Shown: positions 1 through 9,855, counted from the first letter of the stretch. The stretch is 64,000 nucleotides of DNA from Blastomussa wellsi (GCA_947652115.1 OX393568.1:10540786-10604785), one strand, 5' to 3'. A program made the numbers and translations. The notes: generated by a model not told the origin, from the sequence alone.

Positions 1-520
1 GTCTCTTCAGCTGCTCCATTGCAGCCTGATATTCCCGCTCTTCGTGAGAAGTTGGCCGTGCTGGTGTCGACAGGAAAATCCAAAGAAGCCCTCGGCGCGC
101 AACTGTCGTACGAGCAGGTGAAGCGCCTATCCGACAAAGATGTTGAGAAATACATCAAACGTTGGGAGGCCTTTGAGGGCTCAAAGACAACTGACAGCTT
201 GCTCTACAGCTTCATTTTCATTGTGACCAAAGCGGTCGGAATTGTCGTTGACCTCAAAGACATCGACGCTTATCAAAAAGAACTCAGAAACTCCTATTTC
301 ATCAACAAAGATCTCACCAACCTGGCCGGTACCATTGCTTTAAAGTGCGGACGTTTTCTCGCTGTGGCCGACGCGGCGCTGATCACAATAAAACACATTT
401 GATTGGAAAAGCGAAGGAAAATCGGAAGAAATTATTGTGCATTCCTCACCAACTGCTGAGCTTTCCTCAACAACTGCTGAGGTTTCCTCACCAACTGCTG
501 AAATAATTCCTCAGAAATAG
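1..520 (+). pseudogene. V1 copy of conserved 184-aa-type Polinton-associated protein, cut by window edge
   Basis: The reading frame is open from base 1, so the start lies outside the window. The protein closely matches the full 184-aa copies at 10909-11463 and 33629-34183 (shared core: RLSDKDVEKY, KELRN, NLAG.IALKCG). It ends early at 400-402. An extra T just before that stop explains it: the other frame continues to a TAG at 518-520 with three SSPTAE-like repeats and the same PQK end as the V3 copy. No domain is recognised and no signal peptide is visible; the middle has a hydrophobic stretch (residues about 60-80 of the visible part). Conservation in three elements suggests a virion or membrane role, but that is inference. 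Confidence 0.75.
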
Positions 521-540
521 GCAGCAATTCCTCACAAAAA

Positions 541-578
541 AAAAATTTAATTAAACATATATTTGTTTCCAAGTAATA
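541..578 (+). promoter_or_regulatory. AT-rich leader shared by copies of the basic/TM gene
   Basis: The 38 bases before the ATG at 579 contain ATATATTTGTTT and CCAAGTAATA. Very similar leaders lie before both V3 relatives (10678-10710 and 10852-10885 on the minus strand). Conservation outside the coding frame suggests a promoter or translation leader of the element. No TATA box position can be proven. Confidence 0.3.
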
Positions 579-1028
579 ATGGCTGAAGAACAACAGCAGC
601 AACCGACCGCGAAAGCAAGCACTGCCCCACAGGAAAGCCAATCTTCACAAACTCCGGCAACAAAGTCCGCCAAAAATCCCAAGCGAGGGGCTGCTGGTAA
701 ACGGGTTGCTGAAAGAACTCGGTTGAAACGCGAACAACAGAAAAAAGCTCTCAAGAAAAACGAAAACGAGAATGAAAAATCTGCGCCTGCTCCTGCGCCA
801 GAACCTGTTGTAGATGATTCAAAAGTCACAAATGGTCTCAGCACAACCCAATGGATCTCTATCATTGGAATTGGCGCAACGCTTGTTACAACTTATGTCA
901 AGCGTGAAGACATCCGAGCCTTTTTTCGGGCAACTGCGCCGGCACCTGCGCCACAGGTGATGCAAGCATCTCAGCAGCCATCACCGCAACCCAAAAAAAG
1001 CTTTGCCCAGAGGGTCCAGATGGAGTAG
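579..1028 (+). CDS. V1 small basic single-pass membrane protein (149 aa)
   Basis: The frame is complete with an ATG in a good context (AATAATGGC). Residues 1-60 are Gln/Ala-rich then strongly basic (KNPKRGAAGK, then several Arg/Lys), residues 61-75 are Ala/Pro-rich, and about 85-105 form one hydrophobic segment (WISIIGIGATLVTTYV). A Pro/Ala-rich tail ends in SFAQRVQME. Relatives are at 10246-10677 and 33086-33565, always between the 184-aa gene and the ~75-105-aa gene. Small basic proteins with one membrane segment are common in Polinton-like elements; a capsid-associated or membrane role is inferred only. This is one of the few undamaged frames in V1. Confidence 0.7.
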   Translation: MAEEQQQQPTAKASTAPQESQSSQTPATKSAKNPKRGAAGKRVAERTRLKREQQKKALKKNENENEKSAPAPAPEPVVDDSKVTNGLSTTQWISIIGIGATLVTTYVKREDIRAFFRATAPAPAPQVMQASQQPSPQPKKSFAQRVQME

Positions 1029-1071
1029 AGGGGGAAAAAATTCATTTGAATATATTTTGGTGTATAGAAAA

Positions 1072-1299
1072 ATGTGGCCACGAATAAATTTCACTCAGTT
1101 TGCGATAGGCAGCGCAGCAGTTTCAGGCATTGGCTTCTTTTGAAGGAAATTCACCTGGAAGTGCCTTAAAACTATCTTTTGGATAATCAAAAATCCTGAT
1201 CTCGAGACTGCGGAGGAAAATGAGGAAAATGAGGAAGATGAGGAAGAGCTAAGTGATCAAAAATTGGAAGAGTTAATTACGAGATCGGAAAAAATATAG
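1072..1299 (+). pseudogene. V1 small Trp/hydrophobic plus acidic-tail protein, nonsense mutation
   Basis: From ATG 1072 the frame matches the V3 gene at 9882-10199 (INFTQFAI against INLTQFAI, then CLKTI.WI.KNPDLE). An in-frame TGA at 1141-1143 falls where the V3 copy has Trp, so this copy is broken. Beyond it the frame stays open to TAG 1297-1299 with an acidic run (EENEENEEDEEE) and SDQKLEELI. The family has one hydrophobic segment around the KNPDL motif and an acidic or charged tail. Function unknown. Confidence 0.6.
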
Positions 1300-1377
1300 C
1301 GAAAAGTCAAGAAATAATTTGCAATTTACGAGAGCGGAAAAAAATTCAATTAAATAATTTTCTATTTTATATCAAAC

Positions 1378-1596
1378 ATGTCAGACAACAAGCTCGTCAA
1401 AACCGTCATGGATGCCGCCACCCTCGTCGGCCTCGCTGCTGGCATTGCCTGGGTGGCCAAAACGTTCAAGAAAAGTTTTACAGGTGACCCTTCTAGTTCT
1501 ATCGAAAACTACGCAATGTTCACAGCTGTCATGGCGGGGAGCGTTGGGCTTAAAAAATACCTGGAGGACCAGAAAATCCTTCCCACCAACGTCTGA
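1378..1596 (+). CDS. V1 72-aa two-helix membrane protein
   Basis: A complete small frame starting MSDNKLVK. It has two hydrophobic segments (about residues 12-27, LVGLAAGIAWVA; and 46-56, MFTAVMAGSVGL) separated by a basic KTFKKSF linker, and ends KILPTNV. Damaged relatives lie at 9639-9855 and 32624-32844 in the same position of the gene block, supporting it as a real gene despite its size. It may insert in a membrane; no known family is recognised. Confidence 0.65.
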   Translation: MSDNKLVKTVMDAATLVGLAAGIAWVAKTFKKSFTGDPSSSIENYAMFTAVMAGSVGLKKYLEDQKILPTNV

Positions 1597-1641
1597 AAAC
1601 CCTTCCAACCAACATTTTGAAAAAATAAATATATCGCGATT

Positions 1642-2071
1642 ATGGTTGGTGGGGCTGTGTTGAACGCAGCGGCTTTCATCGGTGGTAATTATCTCGCGAG
1701 GGCTTTTGGCGGCGGTGACAAAGCAGCGCTTGAAGAAAAAGTGCGGCATGATAAACCTCTCGAGGCATACCAAGCTGCGTACGCAAAATACTCGCATGAC
1801 AACACCAAACTTCTTGACTGGATTGCAACAAATGCGCAGATAAAGGCAGAGGCCAAGTAGAACTTCACCAACACTGACTACGCTTTCAAACTCTACAACA
1901 AACTGCACCCTGAAGAACGGATGGCGCCTCCCAAAGAGCCAAAGTTCTCTGATTTCTATTATCCAGCGAGCAGCAAAAAAATGGTGAACTTGTTTTCGTT
2001 GGCGCCGGGGCTCTCGCTCTGGGTTGGGCAGCATTCCGGTTCCTTTAAACTTTTTTTGCTCTTTTATAGTG
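1642..2071 (+). pseudogene. V1 small Gly/Ala membrane-type protein with premature stop
   Basis: Residues 1-72 (hydrophobic N-terminus with FIGGNYLARAFGGG, then a charged helix, LEAYQAAYAKYS) end at TAG 1858-1860. The same frame continues with YAFKLYN and PPKEPKFSDFYYP to about 2070, and the V5 relative (32229-32584) reads through with His at the stop position. The stop is therefore a mutation and the original protein was about 140 aa. The gene abuts the integrase ATG at 2072. Function unknown. Confidence 0.6.
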
Positions 2072-3077
2072 ATGGAAGCCAAACTCTCAAAGATATACTA
2101 CGGCCCGGGAGGCTATTGGAAAGGCCTTGCCGCTGTTAAAAAATTATCCGAGGCCGCCAAGGTTCCGGAAGACACCGCAAAAAATGGCTGGTCAAGCAAG
2201 CTCTCTGGCAGATTTTCCTGCCCGCTCCAAGGCGCATTCCTCGGCCAAAATTCGACGTGCGCACACCCAACGCAGTCCACCAGGCGGACCTCCTTTTTCT
2301 GCCGCACGACAAACTGCCCCGCGGGCGCAAAGTTTACAAATACGCGCTGACCGTCGTCGACGTGGCCAGCCGCTGGAAAATTGTGATGAGGTCGCCCAGG
2401 CCTTTCAGAAAATTTACAAACGCGGGCCTTTGAAATGGCCTCAACTGCTGCAGGTTGATCCCGGGCGCGAATTCATGGGTGCCGTGACGAAAGACATGGA
2501 AAAGCACAAAAACTTTATCCGGCGCGGGCGCCCCGAGATTCACCGCGACCAGGCCATTGTTGAACGTTTCAACCGCACCCTTGCCGAGCACTTGTTGGGA
2601 CATCAGTACGCCGTGGAAATGAGGCTGCCTGAGGGTGAGCGGTCCACTGCGTGGGTGAAAAGACTTCCTGAAGTTGTTTTGGCTTTGAACAACGAGAAGA
2701 CAAGCCTTATCGACAAGAAACCCGCAGAAGCTATCAAAGAAAAAGCTGTTTATTCCAAACCATCAATACCTTATAGAAGGCCTGTTGGAAAGGCCGAAAA
2801 AATCCTCCCCTCTCTTGTCCAAGTTCGTTATCTATACTATCCTGGAGAATTGGAAGGCGGGGGAAAGAAGAGGGCCACAGATCCAATCTGGTCGTTGAAA
2901 ATTTTTAACATTGAAAGATCTTTTTTCAAGCAGAATCAACCTGTTCTCTGCTATTTGCGCGACGGTCCAGAAGGCGGCTTTGTTCGTGAAGAGCTGCTGG
3001 TTGTCCCTCCAAACACCGTTCTACCGCCGGCTAACTTGAACAATGGTCCTCTTTTTAAAGAAATAAATGTATTTTGA
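2072..3077 (+). pseudogene. V1 Polinton-type DDE integrase, frameshifted
   Basis: This is a retrovirus-like integrase of the kind called transposon-derived protein F54H12.3 in nematodes; it would insert the element into host DNA. Visible landmarks are the N-terminal helix region (YYGPGGYWKG), the first catalytic Asp in a QADLLFLP motif, the second in LQVDPGREF and the Glu in ERFNRTL, then a C-terminal barrel/chromo-like region (NIERSFFKQNQPVL). The frame shifts near 2185, and about 15 codons are missing near 2385 compared with the V5 copy (31238-32224). It converges on polB, whose truncated end lies next to its stop. Inactive as it stands. Confidence 0.85.
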
Positions 3078-5010
3078 AAAATGGGGAGTGGACGCAACGG
3101 TGTTTGTTAATGTGTTTGTTAATGTTATTTTCAGACACTCCTTTGGTGTCGCGGAGACAACTGCATCAAGGCTTCCAAGCAGAAAGTTCAAGCTGTCTAT
3201 GAAATGCAGACTCCCCACTGAAAATGTTATGTACCTTTCCATGTTGTTGGCAATGCATTTCACTTCTTTCTGCTGCTGCGACATCGCTTGCATAAGGTGG
3301 TGCGCGTCGTAGCCTCTGAGGTTGTGAAATACAACACGTATAGGGAACGTTTTGGGTTTAATTCGCAGTTTAAAATTACATTCGTTGTGCGCTGCTCCGC
3401 GGAACCTGCCAGAGATGTGGCAGTGGTCTTTTACCGCGTCTCTGAAGTTTTTTACAACAAGTGGTTCTGCGCAGAACAAACACGTTTCCTGATTTTTCGC
3501 TATCCATTGGTCGTTTTTGTCTTTTATGTCTTTTATTCTTTTTAGTCTTATGAGCTCTATTGTTCTATTTGCTTCACAATAACAGCTTATGTGACTTTGG
3601 CCACAATACTTGTCTGTTGCACTGTTCCAAACCGGCAATGTGTCGAAAAGAGGATCAAGATCTTCTGGGCAGAACAGACACGTTTCCTGACTTTTTGTTA
3701 TCCATTCGTCGATTTTGTCTCTTTTGTCTGTTTTTCTTTTTTACCTTATGTAAGCTAATTCTTTCTGCGCTTTGTAAAAACATTTTTTGTGGCTTTGATC
3801 GCTATACATGTCTGTTGCATACCAAACTGGCAATGAGTCAAGGAATTGGTCTTTTATCAACCTTTTTGTTGCAAATATGGCAATCTGTTGCGTTTTTGAA
3901 TTTTTCCCAGTCTTCTGCCGTCGTCTCAACTGGTTTTGGTGTGATCAAACTCTCTCTTATTTTCACCTCCTCCTGTAAAATGTCACTAAGAAACGTTCCC
4001 ACAGCATTTTCGCCTCTGTAGACCTTTTGTCCTGTTATTTTGCCATCGCTTCTCACAACCATATATGAATAGCCGCTTGCTTCGTGCCATTCTGTCTTCT
4101 CCGTGAAACTTTTTTGTTTGCTCTCTGGTCCGCTCTCGCAGCCTGGAATCTTTCTAACCAAAGCCTCAAAGTCCGCGTATATCACAAATGGCGCCTTTAT
4201 CTGTTTGTGATGATTTTGGAAAGAAAGGGTGTTTTTCCCCTCTTCAGGCATCTCGATCCTTGTCGGCCTGCCATTCACACCGTTGCAATATTTTTTATGG
4301 TTCTCGAGCAAATCCGCTCGTGAGAAACCTGTTAAGCACATCATGCAGTAGTGCTTTGTGTTGCAGTTTTTGGTCTGATCAAAAAGCAATGCGGATACCC
4401 GTTTTACATAACAAAAGTGCTGTTTTGGCTTGGTTATGGCTTTCTTGTTTGCCAGATTGGCCGGAAGAGGCAAATATGTTCCTCCTCTCAGCGGCTGATT
4501 ACGTGCGACATTCACGTACGCAGAATCTATATCATCAACGTCCCAATCTGATCCCAATTCAGACCAGTTTTCTATTTGTCCATTGATATTTTCGATGAAA
4601 TTATTGAATTCAGTCTCAATTTTTTCTTCTTCGTGCCTTTGGATAACATGGGGCTCTGTTTCTCTGAAATAATGCGACATATATTGCATTTCATTGTTTT
4701 TTCTCTTGAAAAGTTAACTTTTAACACAAAACTTACTTTTATGTTTTTCAACGTATGGAGTTCTTGTTTAACCAAATCTGTGTACTTTGCTTTGTTTTCT
4801 CTTGCGAACACCAAAATATCTTTGTTGTTTGGATTTCCTTTGGATGGAAGCATCCACCAAACACGAAGCCATTCCCGGTAATTTGTTTGTGATATCATAA
4901 ACCTGTCATGTACACCTTCATTTTCTGGGTTTAGATCTTGTTCCAGAAATTCTTCCAGAAATTTGTTTGGTACAGCCACGTTTGCGTATATACTTGTGTT
5001 GATATTTCTT
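3078..5010 (-). pseudogene. V1 protein-primed-type DNA polymerase B, N-terminal half only
   Basis: Read leftward from near 5010. The N-terminal region (KFLEEFLEQDLNPE) is followed by LRGGTYLPLPANLANKK, a Cys/His cluster (HYCMMCL...H), the Exo I motif YADFEAL, a CHICNKK/CLFC/CHI zinc-like region, and FHNLRGYDAHHL (Exo II-like). Similarity to the V5 polymerase stops near 3120, so motifs A, B and C are all missing. Frameshifts occur near 4685 and in 3640-3860, and a block of more than 200 bp present in V5 after the LANKKA motif is absent. The CLFC module is duplicated (3466-3855). A truncated pseudogene. Confidence 0.8.
3466..3855 (-). repeat. Tandem duplication of the zinc-like LPVW...CLFC module inside V1 polB
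   Basis: Two diverged copies of a ~190-bp unit, roughly 3661-3855 and 3466-3654. Each encodes an LPVW, GQSH or DQSH, then a basic stretch, DKxDxWI and ETCLFC. The V5 polymerase has the unit once. Confidence 0.6.
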
Positions 5011-5400
5011 CAAATGGAAATACAATTATGGTACACAATTGTGTATAAACAAGTGCATGCATTTCTTCAACAGGGACAGGGAATATTATTTGTGGCACAC
5101 CGCTCGCTTTGGCGGTTTTTGCTTGTGTTTGCGTTTTGCACACATGTTTTGTGAACGTCATATTCACTCGCTTGACGGGTCACGCGGTTTTTTTTACTTG
5201 TGTTTGCGTTTGGCACACACTGTTTTGAGATTCTGGGCACGTACAAGCTACCAACCCGCTACCAACCCGCTGCATCCCCTGCAAAACCCCTGCCACCCTT
5301 CCACACCCACCGCCACTACTTCGCAACCGCTCCGCAACCACTTCGCAACCGCTCCGCAACCACGCAACCACACACAAAGACAATGATGGTTCTGGCTGTG
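4985..5400. repeat. V1 terminal repeat
   Basis: Bases from about 4985 (CTTGTGTTGATATTTCTTC) match 18965-19235 closely for ~200 bp, then less closely to ACACACAAAG...GGTTCTGGCTGTG at about 5370-5400. The same block therefore ends two different elements (V1 beside polB, V3 beside a Cys-rich gene), as expected for terminal inverted repeats read from each terminus inward. An inner part (5319-5365) has short tandem CGCAACC units. Confidence 0.6.
5319..5365. repeat. Short tandem CGCAACCGCTC/CGCAACCACTT units
   Basis: Two copies of a 22-bp unit plus part of a third lie just inside the outer end of the V1 terminal repeat. A shorter version (GCAACCGCTCAGCAACCACG) is at the same place in the V3 end near 19186-19208. 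Possibly a subterminal protein-binding site; inference. Confidence 0.5.
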
Positions 5401-5831
5401 TAAGAGATTTGTTGTGCAATAAAAAAAATATATTAACACAAACGCGTTTTTGTATTTTTTCATTGTGAGACGATGGAACAACGAGAGGCATTTAGATTTC
5501 GTACCCCTTCCAGCACATTGGTCGTCGGACCTTCAGGATGTGGAAAAACAGTATTCACCAGTGAACTTCTGACAAACAATCGAAACCTGTTCGAAAAATC
5601 GCCCGACAAGATTCATTATTGTTACGGCGCGTGGCAAGACGGATTCAACAAGATGAAAAAACAAGGAATTGCGTTTCACGAAGGAATACCCAATTCGGAG
5701 GATTTACGAAAATGGTTTCCAAAAGGAGGAGTACTCGTGATGGACGATTTGATGGAAGGAGGAAACGACAAACGCGTATTGGATTTGTTCACAAAACATT
5801 CCCATCATCGAAACATCACGGTAATATACTT

Positions 5832-6309
5832 TTTATTAACTATTAATCAGTAGTATCGCTAGCAACCTATGTGGCATTTTTGGTGTTGATATAAGGGATC
5901 CCAAATGAATGGGTTCCCACTGATGTAAGGTCAGTGGGTAAATTTTGGAAAAGAGTTGTGTGTGGGGGGGTGGGGGGAGGTGTAAGTGATAAGTTAAGGT
6001 GTTAAGGTTAATGGTTATATTGAGGAAGTGACCTCTGTAACACAGCATCCTCCAGCTCAATAAGGATTAGGGAAAACAATGAAATAAAAAGAAATTATTA
6101 GGCCAGAGTAACCATGGGAGATGAAACTGTGTTTATTTTAGGTGAAACAAAACAGTTTAAGAGAGTAACAATGAGTGTTATTCTGCACTAACGTTGAGGG
6201 ACCAACAAACTGCAATGCAGCCACGTCAACCAAAAGGTGGTGCGGAAAAAAGGATCAAAATTAAAATAATAACAAATTAGAAATAAAAGATAGGAATAAA
6301 AAGGTAAAA

Positions 6310-6350
<41 letters not shown>

Positions 6351-7779
6351 TAATAAAATAAAATAAAATAAAAAATAAAAAAAATTAAAAAATTAAAAAA
6401 TAAATAAAATGATAATAAATAAATAAATAAATAAATAAAAACCGGGTAAAGAAGAAGAAAGAAACAAAGAAAAGAAAATATGGTAATTATACTTTCGTTC
6501 TTTACATGTTTGAAAAGTGTGGTTTGCAGAGTGGTGTTTAATGAGTTTTCGTGTACATTTATTGCTTACTAATTCTGTGGATCTCTGTCGTCTCCATTCA
6601 GGTATAGCCACTTGTTGTGGTGAATGTCAAAGTAAAACCACAAGTGTGAGTTGTAGGCTAGGTTGTTAGTTACGGTTAGTTGTTGATTTGACGGGCTCTT
6701 TTTTGTTCTTTCCGGAAAGTTGCCCAGTGTTGGGAGCTGAGTATCCACTTTGTGACTATGCCAGGAGGGCAACCATTGCCAATGAAAAAAAGGAGGAGTT
6801 TAAAGGTGTCGGTATCTCCTATGGGTTTGCGCCAGAAAAGTTGTTGGGTTGCCGTGGGCCAGGTACGGATGGGATAGAAGATGTCTCCATTGATAAGGTT
6901 AAAGAGAGAGAGGCGTTCACTAGAGATATGTTGTCGCGAAAGTTGTCAGATGTGGTAGTTAAACAATTGAGGAGTTGACATTTGTTCCAGATCCATGAGT
7001 AGGTGAGGTTAAGGTGTTAAAGCTGTTGAAAAATTCAATTGTTGTTGAGCTTGCGATGTATGTATTAGTCTGATTAGAAATTTATCGTGGGCGTAGGCTA
7101 AGTTCAGAGAGCTGGATTGGTGATATTGAGAATGTATTGGCTAACGTATTTTTTCCTTCTTTCAGATAAGGCCATTCATCTAAGCTTATGTATAGTTGGA
7201 GATTTCTGGTTTTTGGGTTCGTTGAATGCATGTAACATTAGAGGAGGGGAATGTAGATATTTCATCTCGATGTAAGCGGATTGTTGGATTGTGATTAGGA
7301 ATTTGTACTTTCGTCAGGCAAACATGAAATGGGCTGAACTGAAGCAGGGTAGAATCATCCTAACCGGACATTGTCTCCCCAAAGGCCCACTGCTAAATTT
7401 CTTGGGGGCCTGGTCGTGGTCCCAAAGGAGGGTAGAAGTTACGTCGGGCCTAGGTTGTCCGGGTTGTTGTATGGTAGGAGGCAGGTTAAAAATTGTTTAG
7501 GGTCCAGACCCGTAATAATAATTATAATAATAATAATAAAAAATAGAAAATAAATAAAAAATAATAATAAGTAATAATTGTAATAAAAATAATATTATCT
7601 TTATTTGAAGAGTTTGGTTGGAAGGTGTTTGCGAAAGGCTCAAGGCGTGAAGAAGAATTGAGAGGAAGAAGATCCGGCCGGATAGTAAAAGGATACATCG
7701 ACACCAAGGCTCCTAATGGTTGTGAATCATCAGGGGCAAAGCACAACCGAGCGAGGATGTTTCTAACCCGGTACCAGGT
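5832..7779. mobile_element. Unclassified 1,948-bp insertion in the V2 ATPase gene
   Basis: Flanked by a perfect 29-bp duplication of ATPase coding sequence (5803-5831 and 7780-7808). The insert is AT-rich with (AAT)n and A-rich tracts (6309-6440, 7516-7600) and has no long coding frame; small frames (6688-6978, 7291-7500) look accidental. No matching terminal repeats and no poly(A) end were seen. The long duplication is more like a LINE/SINE-type or template-switch event than a DNA transposon. It could also be a composite of older repeats carried together. Confidence 0.6.
6309..6440. repeat. (AAT)n and A-rich simple repeat
   Basis: About 13 AAT units from 6309, running into AAATAAAAT and AAAT-type tracts to about 6440. 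A second, shorter run is at 7516-7600. Confidence 0.9.
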
Positions 7780-8083
7780 CATCATCGAAACATCACGGTA
7801 ATATACTTATGTCAAGACATGTTCCCTCCTGGAAAGAGCATTTCACGCAATGTACATTACATCGTGGCTTTCAAAAATCCTCGTGATCAATTAGGGTTCC
7901 GGAATCTATTACTTCAATCTTTTCCCACACGCTGGAAAGAGGTACAAGAACGATTCAGACGCGTGACAGATCGACCGTTTGGATACATGATGTTGGATTT
8001 ACATCCTGCCAGCCGAGACGATCGTCGCATCATGAGTCACTTGTTAAAAGAAGAAGGATACATGCGATGTTATCAGTTCAACG

Positions 8084-8467
8084 ATGACTCGTGAATGGTG
8101 GTGGGACAGATTTCGGTACTTGTGCCGAAAAGAATTACACAAGATGGCCAATGACGAATTTATCACGGAAAAATTGATACAAGAAGATCACGACACCATG
8201 AAACGAATAGTAGAAAACTGCAGGACGCGAGAACAAGTGTGGGATATTGTAACTGCATATAACGAGACGTACTTCAGAGAATTAATTCAAACGTTAGAAG
8301 AGAGAGCCAAACGATATCGTCACCCGTGGACGACAGGAAATCGAACAAGAAAGCCAGCGGTAAAAAAAAATCATCACGTTCCCTTGAATCATGGCCAACA
8401 ACATCGGAGTAGGAAGTTCACCCGATATCATTCAACAAGCCATGATGGAAACATCACCCCTTGGTAG
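8084..8467 (+). CDS. V2 hypothetical protein, 127 aa, helical and basic
   Basis: The frame overlaps the end of the ATPase gene by 11 bases (start near ATG 8085), typical of compact viral gene order. The first ~80 residues are rich in Trp, Arg and Glu and look helical (WWWDRFRYLCRKELHK; LIQTLEERAKRYRH), followed by a basic, His-rich tail (KPAVKKNHHVPLNH). No family is recognised. Its place directly after the ATPase suggests a structural or packaging partner, which is inference. The last ~25 residues overlap the next frame and may be a shadow. Confidence 0.5.
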   Translation: MTREWWWDRFRYLCRKELHKMANDEFITEKLIQEDHDTMKRIVENCRTREQVWDIVTAYNETYFRELIQTLEERAKRYRHPWTTGNRTRKPAVKKNHHVPLNHGQQHRSRKFTRYHSTSHDGNITPW

Positions 8468-8813
8468 CGATTCGGGAGTTCTGCAGCAATTTGAACTCGA
8501 TCCGCAACAAATCTTGGATTCTTCAGAAATGGATGTCATCTTGGAGCTCTCACCTTTCGATAGAATGTCAGAAGATGAGATACGAAACATGAATCCTGCA
8601 TCATTCAATCGATCGCTTGCCGAAGCAATCGGACGACCGCCGCCTACACCCGTATCATCACCAGCACCAGCTGCACCAGCAGCACCAGGTGTAGGTACAT
8701 CCACACCTCGATCGTCCGATGTGTCAAGAACTTCAGTGGGTGTAGGAAGCACCGCCTCGCCGGCTTACAAAACAACAACTCCCAACAACCTCCACCCAGC
8801 AGACGATATTTGA
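8391..8813 (+). CDS. V2 acidic then Pro/Ala-rich protein, 140 aa
   Basis: Starts MANNIGVGSS at an ATG. Residues 1-75 are acidic (DPQQILDSSEMDVI), residues 80-105 Pro/Ala low complexity (PAPAAPAAP), and the rest Ser/Thr-rich. It ends at 8813, but frame +2 from about 8755 continues with QQPPPSRRY into the 8810-9373 frame. The two may be one ~320-aa gene with a frameshift. Unknown function; disordered virion-associated proteins are common beside the ATPase in such elements (compare V4 20073-21123). Confidence 0.5.
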   Translation: MANNIGVGSSPDIIQQAMMETSPLGSDSGVLQQFELDPQQILDSSEMDVILELSPFDRMSEDEIRNMNPASFNRSLAEAIGRPPPTPVSSPAPAAPAAPGVGTSTPRSSDVSRTSVGVGSTASPAYKTTTPNNLHPADDI

Positions 8814-9373
8814 GAACCATTGGTAAAACACCACGCAACAGAAGAGGTAGTGACGTCAGCAGTACACCGCCTTCGTCAGTTGCTTCACCAGATGCTCCAA
8901 GTCCACGCAGAGTAACAAGAATGGATCAAGACGATTTACAAAGACAATTGCAGATTTTACTCAACGATCAACAACAAACGGCCTCTGGAAGAAGAATCGC
9001 GGGTATCACAACCACCAATACCATAACAACGACATACAAAGACGGCGGTAGGCCTGCCGTACGTCGCACTTCGACGAGAAGTGAAGCGACGAAGAGAACA
9101 TCTGCTGAGTCAAAAGGGAGAAGGATTTTGGTCAGGTTTACAAGACACTTTCAAAGCATGTCGATGCAAAAAAGGATAAGCGCGTTACACGAAACCAACA
9201 CCATGCTCGTCAAATTATTGAAATCGATCATAGTATTGAATGTCAAATACAACATTGAAAGACTGCAATCTTCCAAACAACACAGTGTTCATAAAATGAC
9301 CTACAACGAAAAAAAAAAACTAAATTCTCACATTGCCTCTCACAATCTAACTGGTCTCATAAGCCAAATATGA
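8810..9373 (+). CDS. V2 basic Ser/Arg-rich protein, 187 aa, ends at the V2/V3 junction
   Basis: No ATG at the 5' end (the frame opens with TTG), so it is probably the continuation of the 8391 gene. It is very rich in Arg, Ser and Thr (PRNRRGSDVSS; KDGGRPAVRRTSTRSE), with a Gln-rich helix (LQRQLQILLNDQQQ) and a C-terminal charged helix with an RISALHETN motif. The stop at 9371-9373 sits within a few bases of where V3 sequence begins, so the natural end may have been lost. Function unknown; could be a nucleic-acid-binding core protein. Confidence 0.45.
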   Translation: MRTIGKTPRNRRGSDVSSTPPSSVASPDAPSPRRVTRMDQDDLQRQLQILLNDQQQTASGRRIAGITTTNTITTTYKDGGRPAVRRTSTRSEATKRTSAESKGRRILVRFTRHFQSMSMQKRISALHETNTMLVKLLKSIIVLNVKYNIERLQSSKQHSVHKMTYNEKKKLNSHIASHNLTGLISQI

Positions 9374-9593
9374 CGCAGTTTGCGTTTATCGCAATCCACT
9401 CAAGAAGTTTGGTGCGGTCGCGCATATATTTTGCGTACGCAGCTTGGTACGCCTCGAGAGCTTTATCATGCCGCACATTTTCTTCAAGCGCAGCTTTGTC
9501 GCCGCCTCCAAAAGCTCTAGCAAGATAATTTCCACCGATGAAAGCCGCCGCGTTCAAAACAGCCCAGCCAACCATAATCGCGATACTTGCCAT
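9357..9593 (-). pseudogene. V3 copy of the small Gly/Ala membrane protein, truncated at the junction
   Basis: Starts at ATG 9593 and has the family signature NAAAFIGGNYLARAFGGG and YQAAYAKY as in 1642-2071. Similarity ends near 9376, after the LEWIAIN motif; the last residues come from V2 sequence. This fixes the V2/V3 joint to about 9370-9380. The V3 integrase and polB that should follow are absent, so V3 is a right-hand fragment. Confidence 0.6.
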
Positions 9594-9638
9594 TTTTTTT
9601 CTTATATTTTTATTTTCAAAATGTTGGTCGGAAGGATT

Positions 9639-9855
9639 TTAGACGCTGGCGGAAAGGATTTTCTGGTCCTCCAGATATTTTTTGAGCGCAAGGCTCCCCG
9701 CCATGACAGCAGTGAACATTGCGTAGTTTTCGATGGAATTTGAAGGGTCAGCTGTAAAACTTTTCTTGAACGTTTTTTTGGCCACCCAGCCAATGCCAAC
9801 AGCGAGGCCGGGTTGCGGAATCCAGGACGATTTTGACGAGCTTGTTGTTTGACAT
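9639..9855 (-). pseudogene. V3 copy of the 72-aa two-helix membrane protein
   Basis: ATG at 9855 begins MSNNKLVKIVLDSAT. A short deletion near the 15th codon and an extra A in an A-run near 9780 shift the frame twice, after which the family sequence (SIENYAMFTAVMAG, LEDQKIL) resumes and ends at TAA 9639-9641. Clearly the same gene as 1378-1596 but inactive. Confidence 0.6.

Larger units (their letters stand above)
5473..8094 (+). pseudogene. V2 A32/FtsK-like genome-packaging ATPase, interrupted by an insertion
   Basis: The left part (5473-5831) has Walker A GPSGCGKT after a short lead, and Walker B GGVLVMDDL about 75 residues later. The right part (7780-8094) carries the rest of the fold with SRNVHYIVAFKNPRDQ and ends at 8094. 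The two parts overlap by the 29-bp direct repeat that flanks the 1,948-bp insert at 5832-7779, so the insertion split a single gene. The Walker pair and size fit the packaging ATPases of Polinton-like viruses, which pump DNA into the capsid. Sequence differs strongly from the V3/V5 ATPase and is also distinct from V4. It starts about 70 bp after the V1 terminal repeat. Confidence 0.75.

Noticed and set aside
1381..2082. 233-aa minus-strand frame over the V1 small genes
   Set aside because: Antisense to three plus-strand genes, each of which has relatives in V3 and V5; no relative of the antisense frame is kept.
5319..5365. CRISPR-like array
   Set aside because: The units are short, contiguous and without spacers; this is a eukaryotic element end.
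5832..7779. The insert in the V2 ATPase read as a spliceosomal intron or introner
   Set aside because: The flanks are a 29-bp direct repeat, and no GT donor and AG acceptor can be placed at equivalent positions of the two repeats to restore the frame exactly.
8432..8838. Minus-strand frames opposite the V2 low-complexity genes
   Set aside because: They mirror the Pro/Ala and Ser repeats of the plus-strand genes and lack any independent support.
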